NCBI GenBank assembly: GCA_032718475.1
Contig: JAUCBJ010006628.1
Coordinates: forward strand, 1-64,000
DNA length: 64,000 bases
Direction of reading: 5' to 3'
Source: Nemertoderma westbladi
Taxonomy: Eukaryota; Xenacoelomorpha; Nemertodermatida; Nemertodermatidae
Positions 35,725 through 47,840 of this stretch are shown piece after piece. The stretch's first letter is position 1, and the number at the start of each line of letters is the position of its first letter. Both the position numbers and the translations under genes were made by a program. A model generated the notes under the pieces. That model searched no databases. It worked only from the letters and a program-made list of their open reading frames with translations, and was not told the origin of the DNA.

Positions 35725-38106
35725 TTATAACACCTTAAAGTCAGATTTCTTGTTGAATTCTTTCATTGTTGCTCTCGCAACGTTTCTGGACCGGATAAAT
35801 CGGTCTCGCTCCTGGGGACCACAAACAGATGAAGAAGCTTCTGTGATGTGTTTCACACAGCGCTCAACCGCTTGTGTATGATATGGAAGTGATGAGAACT
35901 TCTCCTTTGTAATGATATGGAGTTCTGATTCTGGAATATCTATGGTGAGAGGCGGGCGGCTCTGTCCGAAATTCGTTGCCCAAACTTGTCCAATGAACAA
36001 TTTCCGTGTAGTCCATTGCCGCAAAGTTGACTGGTGGAACAATAAACTCACGAATCCCAGATTTATGAGACACTTGTACTCTTCGAGCTTTGAGAATGCG
36101 ATGGACAGCCAGTTCTTTAATATGAATTCGTTCATCGACAAGCATTGAAACTAATACATTTTCTGGATGACAGAAGTAGGCATTGCGTTGGACAGTAGCG
36201 TGAATCACATTCTTATAGTCTGTAGGAAGATAGGCTGAGTGTTGTATGATATTAAATATGTGCTTTGGTCCATCCAGAATCGAATTATTTGTCTTTATAT
36301 GAAACCAGGTTGTTGCATAAACATTTATTACAAATGTTGCTAAGACAGAAAGGTTCTCATCTGTATTGATAGTAGTAGAAACATACATTACGTATGTATT
36401 TCATATACATACGTATTCTATTGGCAGTGGTGACTGGTGAGCCACCTGGAGTGAACTACAGTAGTTTGCCTGGATTAGATTCAGACAATGCAGCAGATAC
36501 TTGACCAGATAAAACAGATTTGCACATCTGCAAAAGGTATTTCTGATGAGAACTGAGATCCTTCGAATCAACCTCACTGAGTCTGTGTGAGATTAAACCA
36601 TTTTAATTTAAAGACCGAATTTATATCAAAAGTCTTAAAAATATTAACAAATGAGACAATTTGTTTACATTTAAACTTCACTTACTTTCTTTTATTTGTC
36701 TATAAATATTATTAATCAATATTAATAAAAAAAATCAGACATAATCCAGCCTATATGGTTTATTCTCACATTTGGAAGTCATTCTCATTGAACATTTCTA
36801 TTGGAATATAATTTACAACAGGTTTCAACTGGCAATCTGCAAGAGCCCGCCCGATTGGTCCACTATAACTCTTGGGTCCAGTTGTGGGACCATCTATAAA
36901 CTCAAATAAATGCCGTAGCAACAGCTCATTGCCATGCAGCAAACAAATTACCCATTGGAGAGGATGGTGTAGCCGCTCCTCGCAACACCGAATTGCTCCG
37001 TGAATGCGACCGGTGTTTACCGCAGTGCCATCGCACCCCAAAAGTTTCAAGTATTCCAGGCTAATATTTTCGCTGTTCAAGAATTCGATAATTGCATTAC
37101 AAGCGGATTGCCCAGTTTTGTCCTTTGGAGTAATATGGCCTAAATACTTGGAATGTGGTTCTTCAATCAAAGATATATGGTCCTCTTCAATCACCCTGCG
37201 TTTGCTGCCATCACTGACAAGAGTTTTATCATTTCTACCATCAAAATAGAGAGACCCCAGTGTGATGGAATCGGATTTCTGGTTCCAAGTTACAGATCTG
37301 CGAAAATGATCACTTTGAGTGCGAATTTTATTTCTAACAATAACGTTATCAGTTTGTCCTTTATGGATAATCCCATAGTCGCTCAAAACAGCAGATGAGA
37401 GTGCAGATGCAGCACGGCTAGAAATATTGTATCTGTCGCAAGCCATTGCAACATTAGGCAACTTAATCATTAAACGCTGCGGAGTTCCTCCTTCTGGAAA
37501 ATAATCGGAATCCTCATTAAAAGAGTCTGGATCATCATTATTTATTATTATTGGTAAATCAGTATAATTGCCTAGGCCAGAGCTTGAAGGTTTTAGATGT
37601 TGCCTTTCCATCTGAACCGATATACATAGCTCTATGAGAGCGTTGGTCAAGGATGAACTCGAGTTCTTTTACTGGAATTTTATGAATTTTTGGCACTTAC
37701 AGCTATTACCTGGATCTTTACATTTGCAGCTGCATATGTCAAAGAGACTCTCAGAATGTTTCTCAAAAACTGCAAGCTTTTCTCTATATGATGATTTCTC
37801 AAACGAATCTCTGTAATGTTTCATCAAGGTTTGATATTTCCCATAGTAGGATTTAATCAGCTGAACTACACGTGATACTGAAACAGTTGGTATGGATGCA
37901 GTTGCCCATATTGAAAGGACCTTATCGGCAACAGTTTGAGAACATTCACCAATTCCTGGGTCTTTAGAATTTCGCAGCAACTTAAGTTCATCTTTGACCA
38001 ATAAAAAGTATTTCATCACATTTTTGTGTGTCGGTAATACATTGGCTTTCAAATATTCAGGACGGCCGAATATGGGACGCTCAACAGTTATTGACCTCAA
38101 TTCCAT
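35725..38106 (-). pseudogene. Transposase-like protein of unassigned family
   Basis: Three minus-strand frames follow in order: 38106-37669 (start MELRSITVERPIFGRPEYLK, Cys-rich end CSCKCKDPGNSCKC); 37650-36766 (LGCDGTAVNTGRIHG, then PLQWVICLLHGNELLLRHLF and DGPTTGPKSYSGPIG); and 36388-35725 (LPYHTQAVERCVKHITEASS, then QERDRFIRSRNVA). I recall related unnamed proteins from several invertebrate genomes, but no named superfamily. The CDGT and HTQAVER blocks are candidates for catalytic positions. Joins between frames need frameshifts or introns, so this copy may be dead. Its position between TIRs argues that it is the element's transposase. Confidence 0.65.
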
Positions 38107-38151
38107 AATATTGATATCAAATTATAAATCACCATTAATTCACCAATAAGA

Positions 38152-39138
38152 GAATGTACTGTAAGAGCAGCAACATTCAATAGATCGGTAATCACCTGAG
38201 TGAATGTCCAATGTATGACAGTTGACTGGCCTAACTAAATTGCAAATTTATGCATTTTAAATTTCCCGCTATTACCGGTAATTACAATTTGAATTGTGTA
38301 TTTGTGTAGTAAATAGAATGTACTGTAAGAGCAGCAACATTCAATAGATCGGTAATCACCTGAGTGAATGTCCAATGTATGACAGTTGACTGGCCTAACT
38401 AAATTGCAAATTTATGCATTTTAAATTTCCCGCTATTACCGGTAATTACAATTTGAATTGTGTATTTGTGTAGTAAATAGAATGTACTGTAAGAGCAGCA
38501 ACATTCAATAGATCGGTAATCACCTGAGTGAATGTCCAATGTATGACAGTTGACTGGCCTAACTAAATTGCAAATTTATGCATTTTAAATTTCCCGCTAT
38601 TACCGGTAATTACAATTTGAATTGTGTATTTGTGTAGTAAATAGAATGTACTGTAAGAGCAGCAACATTCAATAGATCGGTGGTAATCACCTGAGTGAAT
38701 GTCCAATGTATGACAGTTGACTGGCCTAACTAAATTGCAAATTTATGCATTTTAAATTTCCCGCTATTACCGGTAATTACAATTTGAATTGTGTATTTGT
38801 GTAGTAAATAGAATGTACTGTAAGAGCAGCAATATTCAATAGATCGGTAATCACCTGAGTGAATGTCCAATGTATGACAGTTGACTGGCCTAACTAAATT
38901 GCAAATTTATGCATTTTAAATTTCCCGCTATTACCGGTAATTACAATTTGAATTGTGTATTTGTGTAGTAAATAGAATGTACTGTAAGACCAGCAACATT
39001 CAATAGATCGGTAATCACCTGAGTGAATGTCCAATGTATGACAGTTGACTGGCCTAACTAAATTGCAAATTTATGCATTTTAAATTTCCCGCTATTACCG
39101 GTAATTACAATTTGAATTGTGTATTTGTGTAGTAAATA
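38152..39138 (+). repeat. 164-bp satellite, six near-identical copies
   Basis: Units start at 38152, 38316, 38480, 38644, 38811 and 38975 and end at 39138. They begin GAATGTACTGTAAGAGCAGC and differ by only a few bases. One unit is 167 bp because of a GGT insertion. They lie between the transposase start and the right TIR. Confidence 0.97.
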
Positions 39139-39861
39139 GTGTACCACAATTAAACAGATAACTCAATCGCTTCCTAGCTAAACTAAATAGATTTTAATCT
39201 ATGAAATAATTGACATTTTGCTAAACATTGACAGCATTGTGGGAAGCTCATAGACACTAACTGTTTGTCCAAATTTATTGTTACTATTTATTTCGTGTTT
39301 CAGCAACACGTTTAAAACGGCTATTATATTATTACAAGAAATAAAATTTAATTTTTTAACATTGTGAATTTTTTCGAAATTTTGGAATTTTTTTAAATTT
39401 GAAGGAGCTGGGGGAACCTAAAGAAGAAATTTTTTTTTAATATCTTTTGTACTAGAGTCTTATTTCATTGGTCCACAACTTTTTTTCACGATTAGAAGTC
39501 GGAAAATTTAATTTTTTAACATTGTGATTTTTTTCGAAATTTTGGAAATTTTTGAAATTTGAAGGAGCTGGGGGAACCTAAAGATGAAATTTTTTTTTTA
39601 ATATCTTTTGTACTAATTATTTCATTGGTCCACAACTTTTTTTCACTATTAGAAGTCGGAAAATTTAATTTTTTAACATTGTGATTTTTTTCGAAATTTT
39701 GGAAATTTTTGAAATTTGAAGGAGCTGGGGGAACCTAAAGATGAAATTTTTTTTTAATTTTTTTTGTACTAGAGTCTTATTTCATTGGTCCACAACTTTT
39801 TTTCACTATTAGAAGTCGGAATTCGAAAAAAAAGTCAAATAAGGCCCACCCTACCCTTCAG

Positions 39862-40018
39862 CCCTCCGATAAACGTATCGATATCGTAGTTCCACCACAG
39901 GAAAGAAGTGGACCTCCTATGGATATTGATCAACCAGGTACCTCGACTGGCGGATACATCGACTGCAACCCAAACCCTTCTGACGCAATTGTATTGCACC
40001 CTCCCTTCCCCAAGTAGT
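39862..40018 (+). pseudogene. 3' end of the zinc-knuckle ORF
   Basis: The frame entered from the left of the transposon continues here as PSDKRIDIVVPPQERSG then MDIDQPGTSTGG and stops at TAG (40016-40018). The clean join supports both the transposon borders and the idea that this was a real coding frame. Confidence 0.5.
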
Positions 40019-40355
40019 TATAGCCCTCCTAGTAAAGTGGCTTATGCCGTGGAGAAAAAGTCATTCTAGAAATGAGTTCTAGAAGGATTGATTGTTTAGA
40101 GTAGTAAATTATTAGATTATTATAAAATTACAATTATTATGGCTCTCCCTGTAACCTCACATTTCAAGCAATAAAGTAACATGTGAGGTATTGACCAACA
40201 CCATTTTGTGTCAAAAATTACACAATGGCCTTTCTTTCTAGTGTTTTAATATACACATTGATAGTCCCTAAAATGTGACGCAGTCTTTGAAAAAAAATGA
40301 TCTGCAGAGGTATCCCTCTTCATACTCATTCATAATATTATTATTTCCGTTGCAG
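40019..40355. other. Intronic, no gene seen
   Basis: AT-rich, with a short CCTCACAT...ATGTGAGG inverted repeat at about 40155-40185. It ends in the acceptor TTCCGTTGCAG. Confidence 0.4.
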
Positions 40356-41791
40356 CTCACAATGTAATTTGTAATAAAACAACACAATTTCAATGTGGAG
40401 ATAAATATGGAACATGTCTTAATAAAAGTTGGAAATGTGACAGAAAGGTCGATTGTCCAAATAAAGCCGATGAGAAGAATTGTAGTCATGGGGGATGCGC
40501 TTTTGGTGAATTTATGTGTTTGGGTGATTTCTCTTGTATTCCTGACAGCCAGCTGTGCCACAATGGCACTCAGTGTATGGATGAATCGGACGAAATGTAC
40601 TGTAATGCTGAAAAAACTTCTCTCCAACTGGCAGATTGTGACAACCCGACTGATTTCACCTGCCCCTTCCAAAGAGCACCTCCTTACCAAGATCGTTTCA
40701 TACTTGTATGTTTTCCCCCAGATGTAGTTTGTGACACAAATTCAAATTGTGTTCAACGTAATGCTACTCTTGATGTTTATTACTCAGATGAGGACAATTT
40801 TATTGGAAATTGCACAGGTTACACACCTTGCAGTAATAATACAGATTTTGCATGCCTCAACCACCAGGAATGCATACCTTATAACAAAGAAAATGATGGT
40901 CATGATGATTGCAGTGATGGTTCTGATGAGAATGGTGGGGTGACTACATTGGGTACATCTTGCGATGTATTGGAAGACACCTATCCTGAAGCTTATAGAA
41001 GGTGTGTAACTCTTATGGCAAGTCGGGCAGAAGCTTTGGAGACCCAAAGGCTGCAAGCTCAACAAGCATGTCTGAATGAGTTGTCAAAAGATGGATGTAC
41101 TGATTACAAGGATTTGGGTTTGTGTGGCTTACTAAACCCCGAAGGTATAGATTTGTTAAAATGCCGAGTGTATGAATCAAATGGCGTTTCAAAGGGTTTT
41201 CTTATGATTCAAAATCGGATGTTTCGATTCAAAAATTTTGATTTTGCTCAGGGTTGGAAGAGATATACACATGGATTTGGAAACGAAAGTAGTTATTGGT
41301 TAGGATTGAAAAATATTGCTGCCATTACGAAGTTAGCAAAGTCAGTGAATCGCACAGCTGTACTCAGAGTGTTTCTGGCACATGATGGTTGGGATGTAAC
41401 ACACCAGACCGAATATACACTTACTTGTTCCAAATATAACAGCTTTCATGTTGTCGATTCGACCACTTTCATGGCCGAAGTAAGTGGTGGTGTTGAGAAT
41501 GGATGTGATATTAGTGTATTAGGTGTGCCTTTGGCTACTCATGCGCTTTTTATGCAGAATATCAATGGTAAACGTTTTTCTACATTTGATAATGACAACG
41601 ACGACCTTCATGATAGGAATTTAGTTGAGGAGTTCGGTGGTTCCAGTCCCGGGGGCTGGTGGTTTGGTTCATCTTTTGAGGGTAATCTCAATGGTGGAAA
41701 AAATATTAGTGATACGAATCAGGGCCAAGGTCTGACAACAGGACTTGATGGAACTCAATATGTCGTATCATTTATGTATGTTGATTTTTGA
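40356..41791 (+). CDS. Gene 1 last exon: four LDLa modules + fibrinogen-related domain
   Basis: An acceptor (ends 40355) opens a single 477-codon exon entered in phase 1. Counting from H at 40358, LDLa 1 spans residues 5-42 (six Cys; WKCD.KVDC..KADE calcium-type signature). LDLa 2 spans 47-82 (six Cys; DESDE). LDLa 3 is 94-152, elongated, with a proline-rich insert. LDLa 4 is 158-202, with DDCSDGSDE but lacking the fourth Cys. A helical segment (about 206-245) leads to an FReD from about 247 to 477 with FLMIQNRM, HGFGNESSYWLGLKNI, the calcium-site-like FDNDNDD and GGWWFGSSFEGNLNG. The usual Cys pair around the calcium site is absent. Such proteins are secreted lectin-like or adhesion molecules that bind ligands outside the cell. 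There is no transmembrane segment. The exact ligand is unknown. Confidence 0.9.
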
Positions 41792-42467
41792 TGATGTGTT
41801 TTCTCTAGACATTTTATTTTATATGGAATAGGGTGTTTAACAGGTATTGCAGCCCAGGTCAGCCAAAACAGTTTAAATGTTTCTTTGTGATTCAATATAC
41901 GAATCAAAAAAATTCACTAAATTGGTGATGTAATCAGCAAAAATGTCAGCACAAAATACAAATATCAGCAAAAGTAATTGTGATGCTTTGAATTGTCATT
42001 AATTTTTTTTCATTATATCATTTCTTATAAAATATCAAATAAGATCTAATTTCTATGCAGAATTTAATAGAGATTAATTTGCATTCCGTTTTTTTGTATT
42101 ACTCGAGTAATCAGAAAAAATTTGAGGGGTAGTTAATTTTTATTTTCGGCAGCCCTTCGTACGGCACTGGAGTTGGCCCATTAAGCAGATGAGTGCCAAA
42201 TGTAGGTTACAAAAGAAAATATTTGGAATGAAATTATTATAAAATACAAAGTCTGATGCAATATTTAGTTGGGTGATATCAGGTAGCTTCATGCAGTATG
42301 ACGTGAGGTGAGGTTAATCCTGTAGAAATCACTGATCATGCTGTGTAAAAATACCTGCTAAAATTCTCAATTTGAAGGGCCCATTAAATATTGCATGCTA
42401 GGGTTTCCTTCCATAAGACAAATTCACCTTGGTTTAGTTACCATAATATCTGACCTAAAAATAACAA
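41792..42467 (+). other. Probable 3' UTR of gene 1
   Basis: AT-rich sequence after the TGA at 41789-41791, up to the polyadenylation signal. Confidence 0.5.
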
Positions 42468-42473
42468 AATAAA
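42468..42473 (+). terminator. AATAAA polyadenylation signal candidate
   Basis: The first canonical AATAAA I see downstream of the FReD stop codon, about 680 bases after it. Confidence 0.45.
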
Positions 42474-45078
42474 GCCCAGCTATTCAAAAGTCAATAGTGC
42501 CGAAAAGTTGATGAACCATTTTCAATTAATATTGCGATCAGGAGAAGCTTATGAAAGGAATGATTGGCAATGGAATTAAGAGAGGTGGCATGTCTATTGG
42601 CTCCATGTGTGCTGAACTAATGTCTCAAATGCTTCCAGGGAGAAGTTATAGCCACAGTTAGAAGGTGTAGTCACTAGTTCTAAGTATTTCATGGTGATTC
42701 CAATCTCGGTCTCACCCACCACTAAGTTTCAATTTAATTTCAATTTCAATTTTACAATGCACATTACAAACATTACAATTTATATAGATTTACAATTTAA
42801 AAATATTGATACTGCACATATCAAATTATATTTATCACAATTAGAGATATATTGCTTCACTAGTACGTGACTCAAACTATAGTTCAATAGTTCACACCTC
42901 AATTTAAGGACTGGCTCGAAGCGATATGACTTGTAATTCGACATGATTGCATCCCAAATCAGAAGATGACCTTTGGACAACGTTCCATTGGACAAAGGTC
43001 ATCCCATCGACCAATTTTCCATTTCCTGTTCCACTCTTCTATATTGCTTAATATACTGATCCTGGGTTCCAACCAGCATTACTCTTAAGTATCAGACAAT
43101 GTAGACCAGACCAATGCAGATGAGCTTGTCACATTTTTTGTCAGGTTTTGTCACATTATTGCCAAGTCGAGTAGTATTGGTGATGCAGGACTGACGGTTG
43201 TTGAGCTTCATTCTGAGGGAAGAATTGCATCAAGCTAACTTTCTACGTTGCTGTTAATGGAATTCAGCCCAGTGATATCGGAAAGGAGGTTCCCTTTTTT
43301 GTCATAAATTGATCATCCAATCTCTCTTTTGCCTCTCACAGGGGTTCGGATAAACGTCATAGGCCAATACGAATGATTTCCACATTTCCTGGCCTATAAT
43401 GTTGACTGCGTCAGCTCTGGTTAGAAAAGCTATCCAAACAAATCAGCTGTGGGTTCTGAGGTTAATAGAGCCATCAAAAAGATCAGTGGGGATAGCCAGA
43501 GAAGCCAAGAAGGAAGAAGGTGCAAGCTGTATAGTGCTGGTTATGGTGAGACCTATGGTAGTGAAATACACCTAGAACAAAGCTCTGTCATTGATATGTG
43601 TGTTGTAAATTTCTGGAGGGCCTATCTGATGGAGTAATACAATTCAGCAAGGAGGTCAGTGTGTAAAAGGATCAAATTGGTTAAATAGGGTGCAGTGTCG
43701 TGAAATAAATTTATCTTGGAATGGGTAATGAATATTTCATGAGGAAGAAGGTATTTAAATGAGTGGTAGACTTATCTTCAAGGTTGCTAGATAGCAGGGT
43801 TAAACCTGAGCCCGCCTTGCTCCAATTCCCATGCGGTCTCTGTAGGTACTTTAAATCTATGCTGTAGTCACCATTGAGACAACATCCATCACCCAGCTTT
43901 ACTTGTGATAGCAATGTTTAGTTCAGAAACAGAATTGACCATTTGCACCACTCTGTTGTACTTCTTATGAGAGGTGGATGTCAAGTTCTTCAGACGTACT
44001 CTTATTTATTTTATAAGATAGCTGAACTGCTGGCAACTATAGTGTGTGCTTGTATAATGCAAGATTGAGGTAGTTTGAAAGAGTGATGTTGAGCATTGTA
44101 TCTCAGAGAATGGAATTGTAGATATCATACATCAGGGGGAAAAACCAGGTTTGTTTGCTGATTCTGTAATACATCTGTTGGCATGGGTGGCTGTCTCGGC
44201 CACACATTCTGTTCCAATTCTAATATGGATGATGGATGTTTGAAATGATGCTTGACCTCTCCTTCTTTACATGTGTATCTTCTAAAGCATCATTAATCGA
44301 AGAGGGATTTGTTGGCAACCCCATTCTCTATTTTGCTACATGTCTCCAATGGATCACGGCTAGGTTATTATATGTGTACACATACTATGGATGTATAATT
44401 TTGTGCAAATCGGCTTTTACAGGGTTATTTACACAAACTAAAAAATTATTATATCTTATTTAATCGTACTCCCAGTGGGGGGAAGGGAAAGAGGTTAAAC
44501 CCAGGAACTTAAGATCCAAGTTATTCAGTTAATTAAATCTACGACATTGAATAATAAATAATTTTTACTCAATATGTTGGTTACATCAATAAATTTTCCC
44601 TTGTCAGATTAAAATAATATTATCTTATAGATGATGGTAGATCCCACTAAGTCACATTTCTGAGGTTTTGGCTGACCAGCATAATTACTGTAGTTCTGTA
44701 GGAAGAAGTGCTACAACCCGGTGGATCCCATTTTTCTGAAGTACAACATTTATTTAAGATACTGCAATATGGGTTATATGTAAAATTAACAAATAAAACA
44801 AAGTAAAATATTTACAACCAATTCAAGACCACTATAAAGAGAAGGACATTTTATATGTTGGTGGAGCATAAAATTAATATTGATAGGAGAAAATGAAGCT
44901 AATTGAAGTCCTTCTATATAATTTTCGAACTGGGAACATCAACATTTTGGATTAGTAGATACAATCTGGTTTTGAAACTTGTGGGCTAGGTAAATAAGGA
45001 GCTTCTGGGTGCATGGGGAGTCCGATATCAATGGGAAGATCTCCATGAGGCATTATTCTCTCTACTATATATACTACC
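42474..45078. other. Intergenic; no gene supported
   Basis: Base use is mixed. The stretch 43000-44350 has some open frames on both strands and may be an old, unreadable LINE. The T-rich (CAATTT)n patch at 42725-42755 looks like a LINE tail. I support no gene. Confidence 0.35.
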
Positions 45079-45185
45079 CTGGTATTAATGGTTGCTATTT
45101 ATATGTATCTTAGTATTAATGGTTGTTATTAATATGTATCCTAGTATTAATGGTTGTTATTTATATGTAAGATTAATGGTTGTCT
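45079..45185 (+). repeat. 31-bp tandem repeat, about 3.5 copies
   Basis: The unit is TAGTATTAATGGTTGTTAT followed by TTATATGTATCC, with a shortened last copy. Confidence 0.85.
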
Positions 45186-45412
45186 TTCTTGTGGTTATAG
45201 CATATTTTGAATCTAATATCATGTAATGGCTGTTTTGGGTTTGTAGACATACTGTATTCTATCCGCACTATAATTATTGCATGTTATTTTGGATTTTATA
45301 TATATTATTTATTTTACTATTACTTTAGCCTATACTGACTCATATACTGGTATAACTATTGCTTAATAAACGGATATAACTTTCTCTTTATTTCATATCT
45401 AGTGAACTTTGA

Positions 45413-45490
45413 GTAGCTCTGAGTAGCTCAGTTGTTTGAGCGCGAGGTATACAATCTATTGGTTGAAGGTTCGAGATCCATTGGGGGTTC
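45413..45490 (+). mobile_element. tRNA-derived SINE-like head
   Basis: TAGCTCAGTTGTTTGAGC forms a perfect four-pair D arm and matches the Pol III A box. GGTTCGAGATCC about 35 bases later resembles the B box. The acceptor and T stems do not pair well, so it is not a functional tRNA. TAGCTCTGAG just before is a partial duplication. Confidence 0.45.
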
Positions 45491-46184
45491 AAACAAGTGT
45501 CGATAATGTTGAACTAAATAAAGTTGATAAAGTGAGGACCAGTTGAATTAGCTGGGAGCAAAATTTGGGATAGGTGTAGCACCCACCGGGTATCGCAAGA
45601 GGTGCCTCCGGGACGCCTCCAGCTTCAGCTGACTGTTTCCTATTGTTTTTTTTAACTTTGAGGAATTGTATAGGAAATATATGCTGTACATACATTTGGA
45701 CAATTGGAGTGGTAAGGTTTATAATGGTAAATAGGTTAGGCAATAGGAAGTTCAAATGGTTTTGGTCCCATTAATGTCAAAAATGAATCTAACTAATGAA
45801 CTCCCTAAACTAAATTGAGAGAAATTATGTTTGAAATATATATAACATTTAGTTCTTTTATTGGGACTTACCAGACACTGCTATTGTATAACCTGATCAG
45901 CCTGATATTGTTCTATGGTAGACGGATGGCGAGGTGAGTCATTACCAGGTTGTCAGTCATTGACATTGCTGAGCCATTTACTAATATGTACTGGTTGTGG
46001 GGCGAGCTGCGAAAGTAAGCGAGCTTAGCATACGGGTACCACTAACTCAATCGGTGTGTCTGTTGTTCTGTTATGTCAAATTTTAAACGTTAATAACGAT
46101 CTTAATCAATCTTCAAATGATCCAAATCTTAATGAAACATATCCAAACTTGGTAAACATGTTGTTTGGCAAAAGTTCCAGAGAA

Positions 46185-46480
46185 AGTTTCAGACTAATTG
46201 CTCAACAATTGTAGAAGTAGTAGGGTTTTGAAGTTGACAATTTCATAAATAAAATATTTCGAGATAATAGACCTTTTCTATATACATAGTAAGTAATAGT
46301 AATTTCAATAGGGCACCCTAAAAGGAAATTGTTATAGCTTGAAAACTAAAAGAGATATTAAATGGCGGTTTACCCCAGATTTAGAAACATTTAATCGTCC
46401 ATTATAATCGATCATAAAAAAATACTATCGCAATATTTTGGACCCAAATGGTGTACCCCCACCCCACCCCCAACCCCCCC
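46185..46480 (-). mobile_element. TTAA/G-run MITE, second copy (inverted)
   Basis: Its reverse complement matches 25302-25590 closely (for example GTCAACTTCAAAACCCTACT and CTCTTTTAGTTTTCAAG). The outer end is AAATGGTGTACCCCC plus a C-rich run, then TTAA at 46481-46484. The match to the 692-bp copy fades near 46185. The element's other end may lie near 46000. Confidence 0.8.
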
Positions 46481-46484
46481 TTAA

Positions 46485-47639
46485 TAACAAAAAATTGTTC
46501 TGGATTTCATAATTTGATAAGTGATAAATTATATTTTATGGAGCATAATTTTGAGTATGAATGTGCTCCATTTGCAGACACAATGCACAATGTTTTAACA
46601 ACTTGTACTGCTGATTCGACATACCTATGTGGGGAAAAAGTAGGATCTAAGTCCATTTCTGGACGGAAAAACAATAGACTGATGTACTGTATACCGGTAC
46701 GGTAAGTACTGCTGTACTAGAACTGATTGGTGTTGGGGTTGATAACGGGCTACCGGTACCGGCAGTAATTGAGATTATTCTGAGTGCAGTTTAAGTTGTA
46801 CGATATCTTTAACATTGATAACTGGCATTAGACAACATTGTTTTCATCACAACCTATTACTTTGTGAGTTGTATGACCGCCAATTCACATCTCCCATCCA
46901 TCCATCGATAGAGATAGTGACAAGAGCTTGGAATTTAGGTCCACCATATGTAGTTAAGGTTGGACTTACTCCGTATTCAGAGAAGTGCAACTAATGCTTG
47001 ATTCAATCTGGAAAGCTGGAGGAATTCTGTCACTATTGGATAACCTAATAAAACGTTTTTTTACCACAAAGACTTTATTGGCTAAGCTAAATATATCTGA
47101 AGAGCAGCTTGAAAACAATATATAGGTATAGGTATAGTGCCAAATATCAGTAGTTCATCCGTTAAACTTAATAATTAATATTATTGGGACATACGAATCA
47201 AAAATGTGGTTTTTGTATCGTTATTAATAATTCCTGGCCAATAAACAGTTGTCTTGCATGTGCACAATTTTTTTTATATTCTGATGACTGGCATGCAATT
47301 TAATCAAGATGTCTTTCTTAACATTATTGAAGGCGCAATAATTCCTTCGCCCCAAAGCACTACCTTTAACCAAAACTCATATAATTTATATTCTTTAATT
47401 AAATTAATAGACATAATATTGGCTAGATACTTCCCCTAAAGCCTCGATAAGGTTTTGTCAATTTCAGTGCCCAATGACGGAACTTCATGAGGACAGGGTC
47501 TGTTGCTATATCTCCATAAATGGGAGCTGCAGCACGAATTTGTTAATTAAAATTACTTTGTAAGTTATTTTAGAGAACTACACTGTAATGCAAGGACTTC
47601 GGAACAATATGCAGGGTATGAATATTTTGATTTTCATTA
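46485..47639. other. Intergenic, no gene seen
   Basis: CCGGTACC-type words at 46690-46765. Otherwise AT-rich, with no supported gene. Confidence 0.4.
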
Positions 47640-47840
47640 TCCGTTTTTCTTACTACTACTATCAGCATGCTGTATTGCATGCTGCATTATATATATTACA
47701 TATATATTAAGATTACTGTGCCTACTTGTCGACAAAAATGCGTCGCTACAACTCTTTTTCACCCATGACATTTGCTAGATCATCCGTATTTTCAAGGCCA
47801 GTTTGCTTTAAGAGGCGTCTCAAGAAAGTCATGGTCATTA
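47640..47840 (-). mobile_element. LINE B 3' fragment, diverged
   Basis: On the minus strand, CATGACTTTCTTGAGACGC and GATGATCTAGCAAATGTCAT match the 3' end of the LINE at 23664-24923. The tail GTAGTAGTA matches its (TAG)n tail. It is older and more diverged than the other copies. Confidence 0.85.

Larger units (their letters stand above)
35158..39853. mobile_element. 4.7-kb DNA transposon, long TIRs, 8-bp TSD
   Basis: The ends read TAGTGTGGGCCTTATTTGAC (left) and, as reverse complement of the right, TAGGGTGGGCCTTATTTGAC. CCCTTCAG is duplicated exactly at 35150-35157 and 39854-39861. The inverted repeats are long: about 35158-35700 on the left and 39139-39853 on the right. They contain internal direct repeats with the words GACTTCTAATAGTGAAAAAA and GGTTCCCCCAGCTCCTTCAA. 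The right arm has one extra unit. Inside are a minus-strand transposase and a six-copy satellite. The TAGGG start and 8-bp duplication are hAT-like, but the protein is not a typical hAT transposase. Confidence 0.9.

Noticed and set aside
38152-39138. Centromeric satellite
   Set aside because: Only six copies, all within one transposon with defined ends.
43449-44463. Short open frames between gene 1 and gene 2
   Set aside because: No motif, splice or composition support. Possibly decayed LINE sequence.
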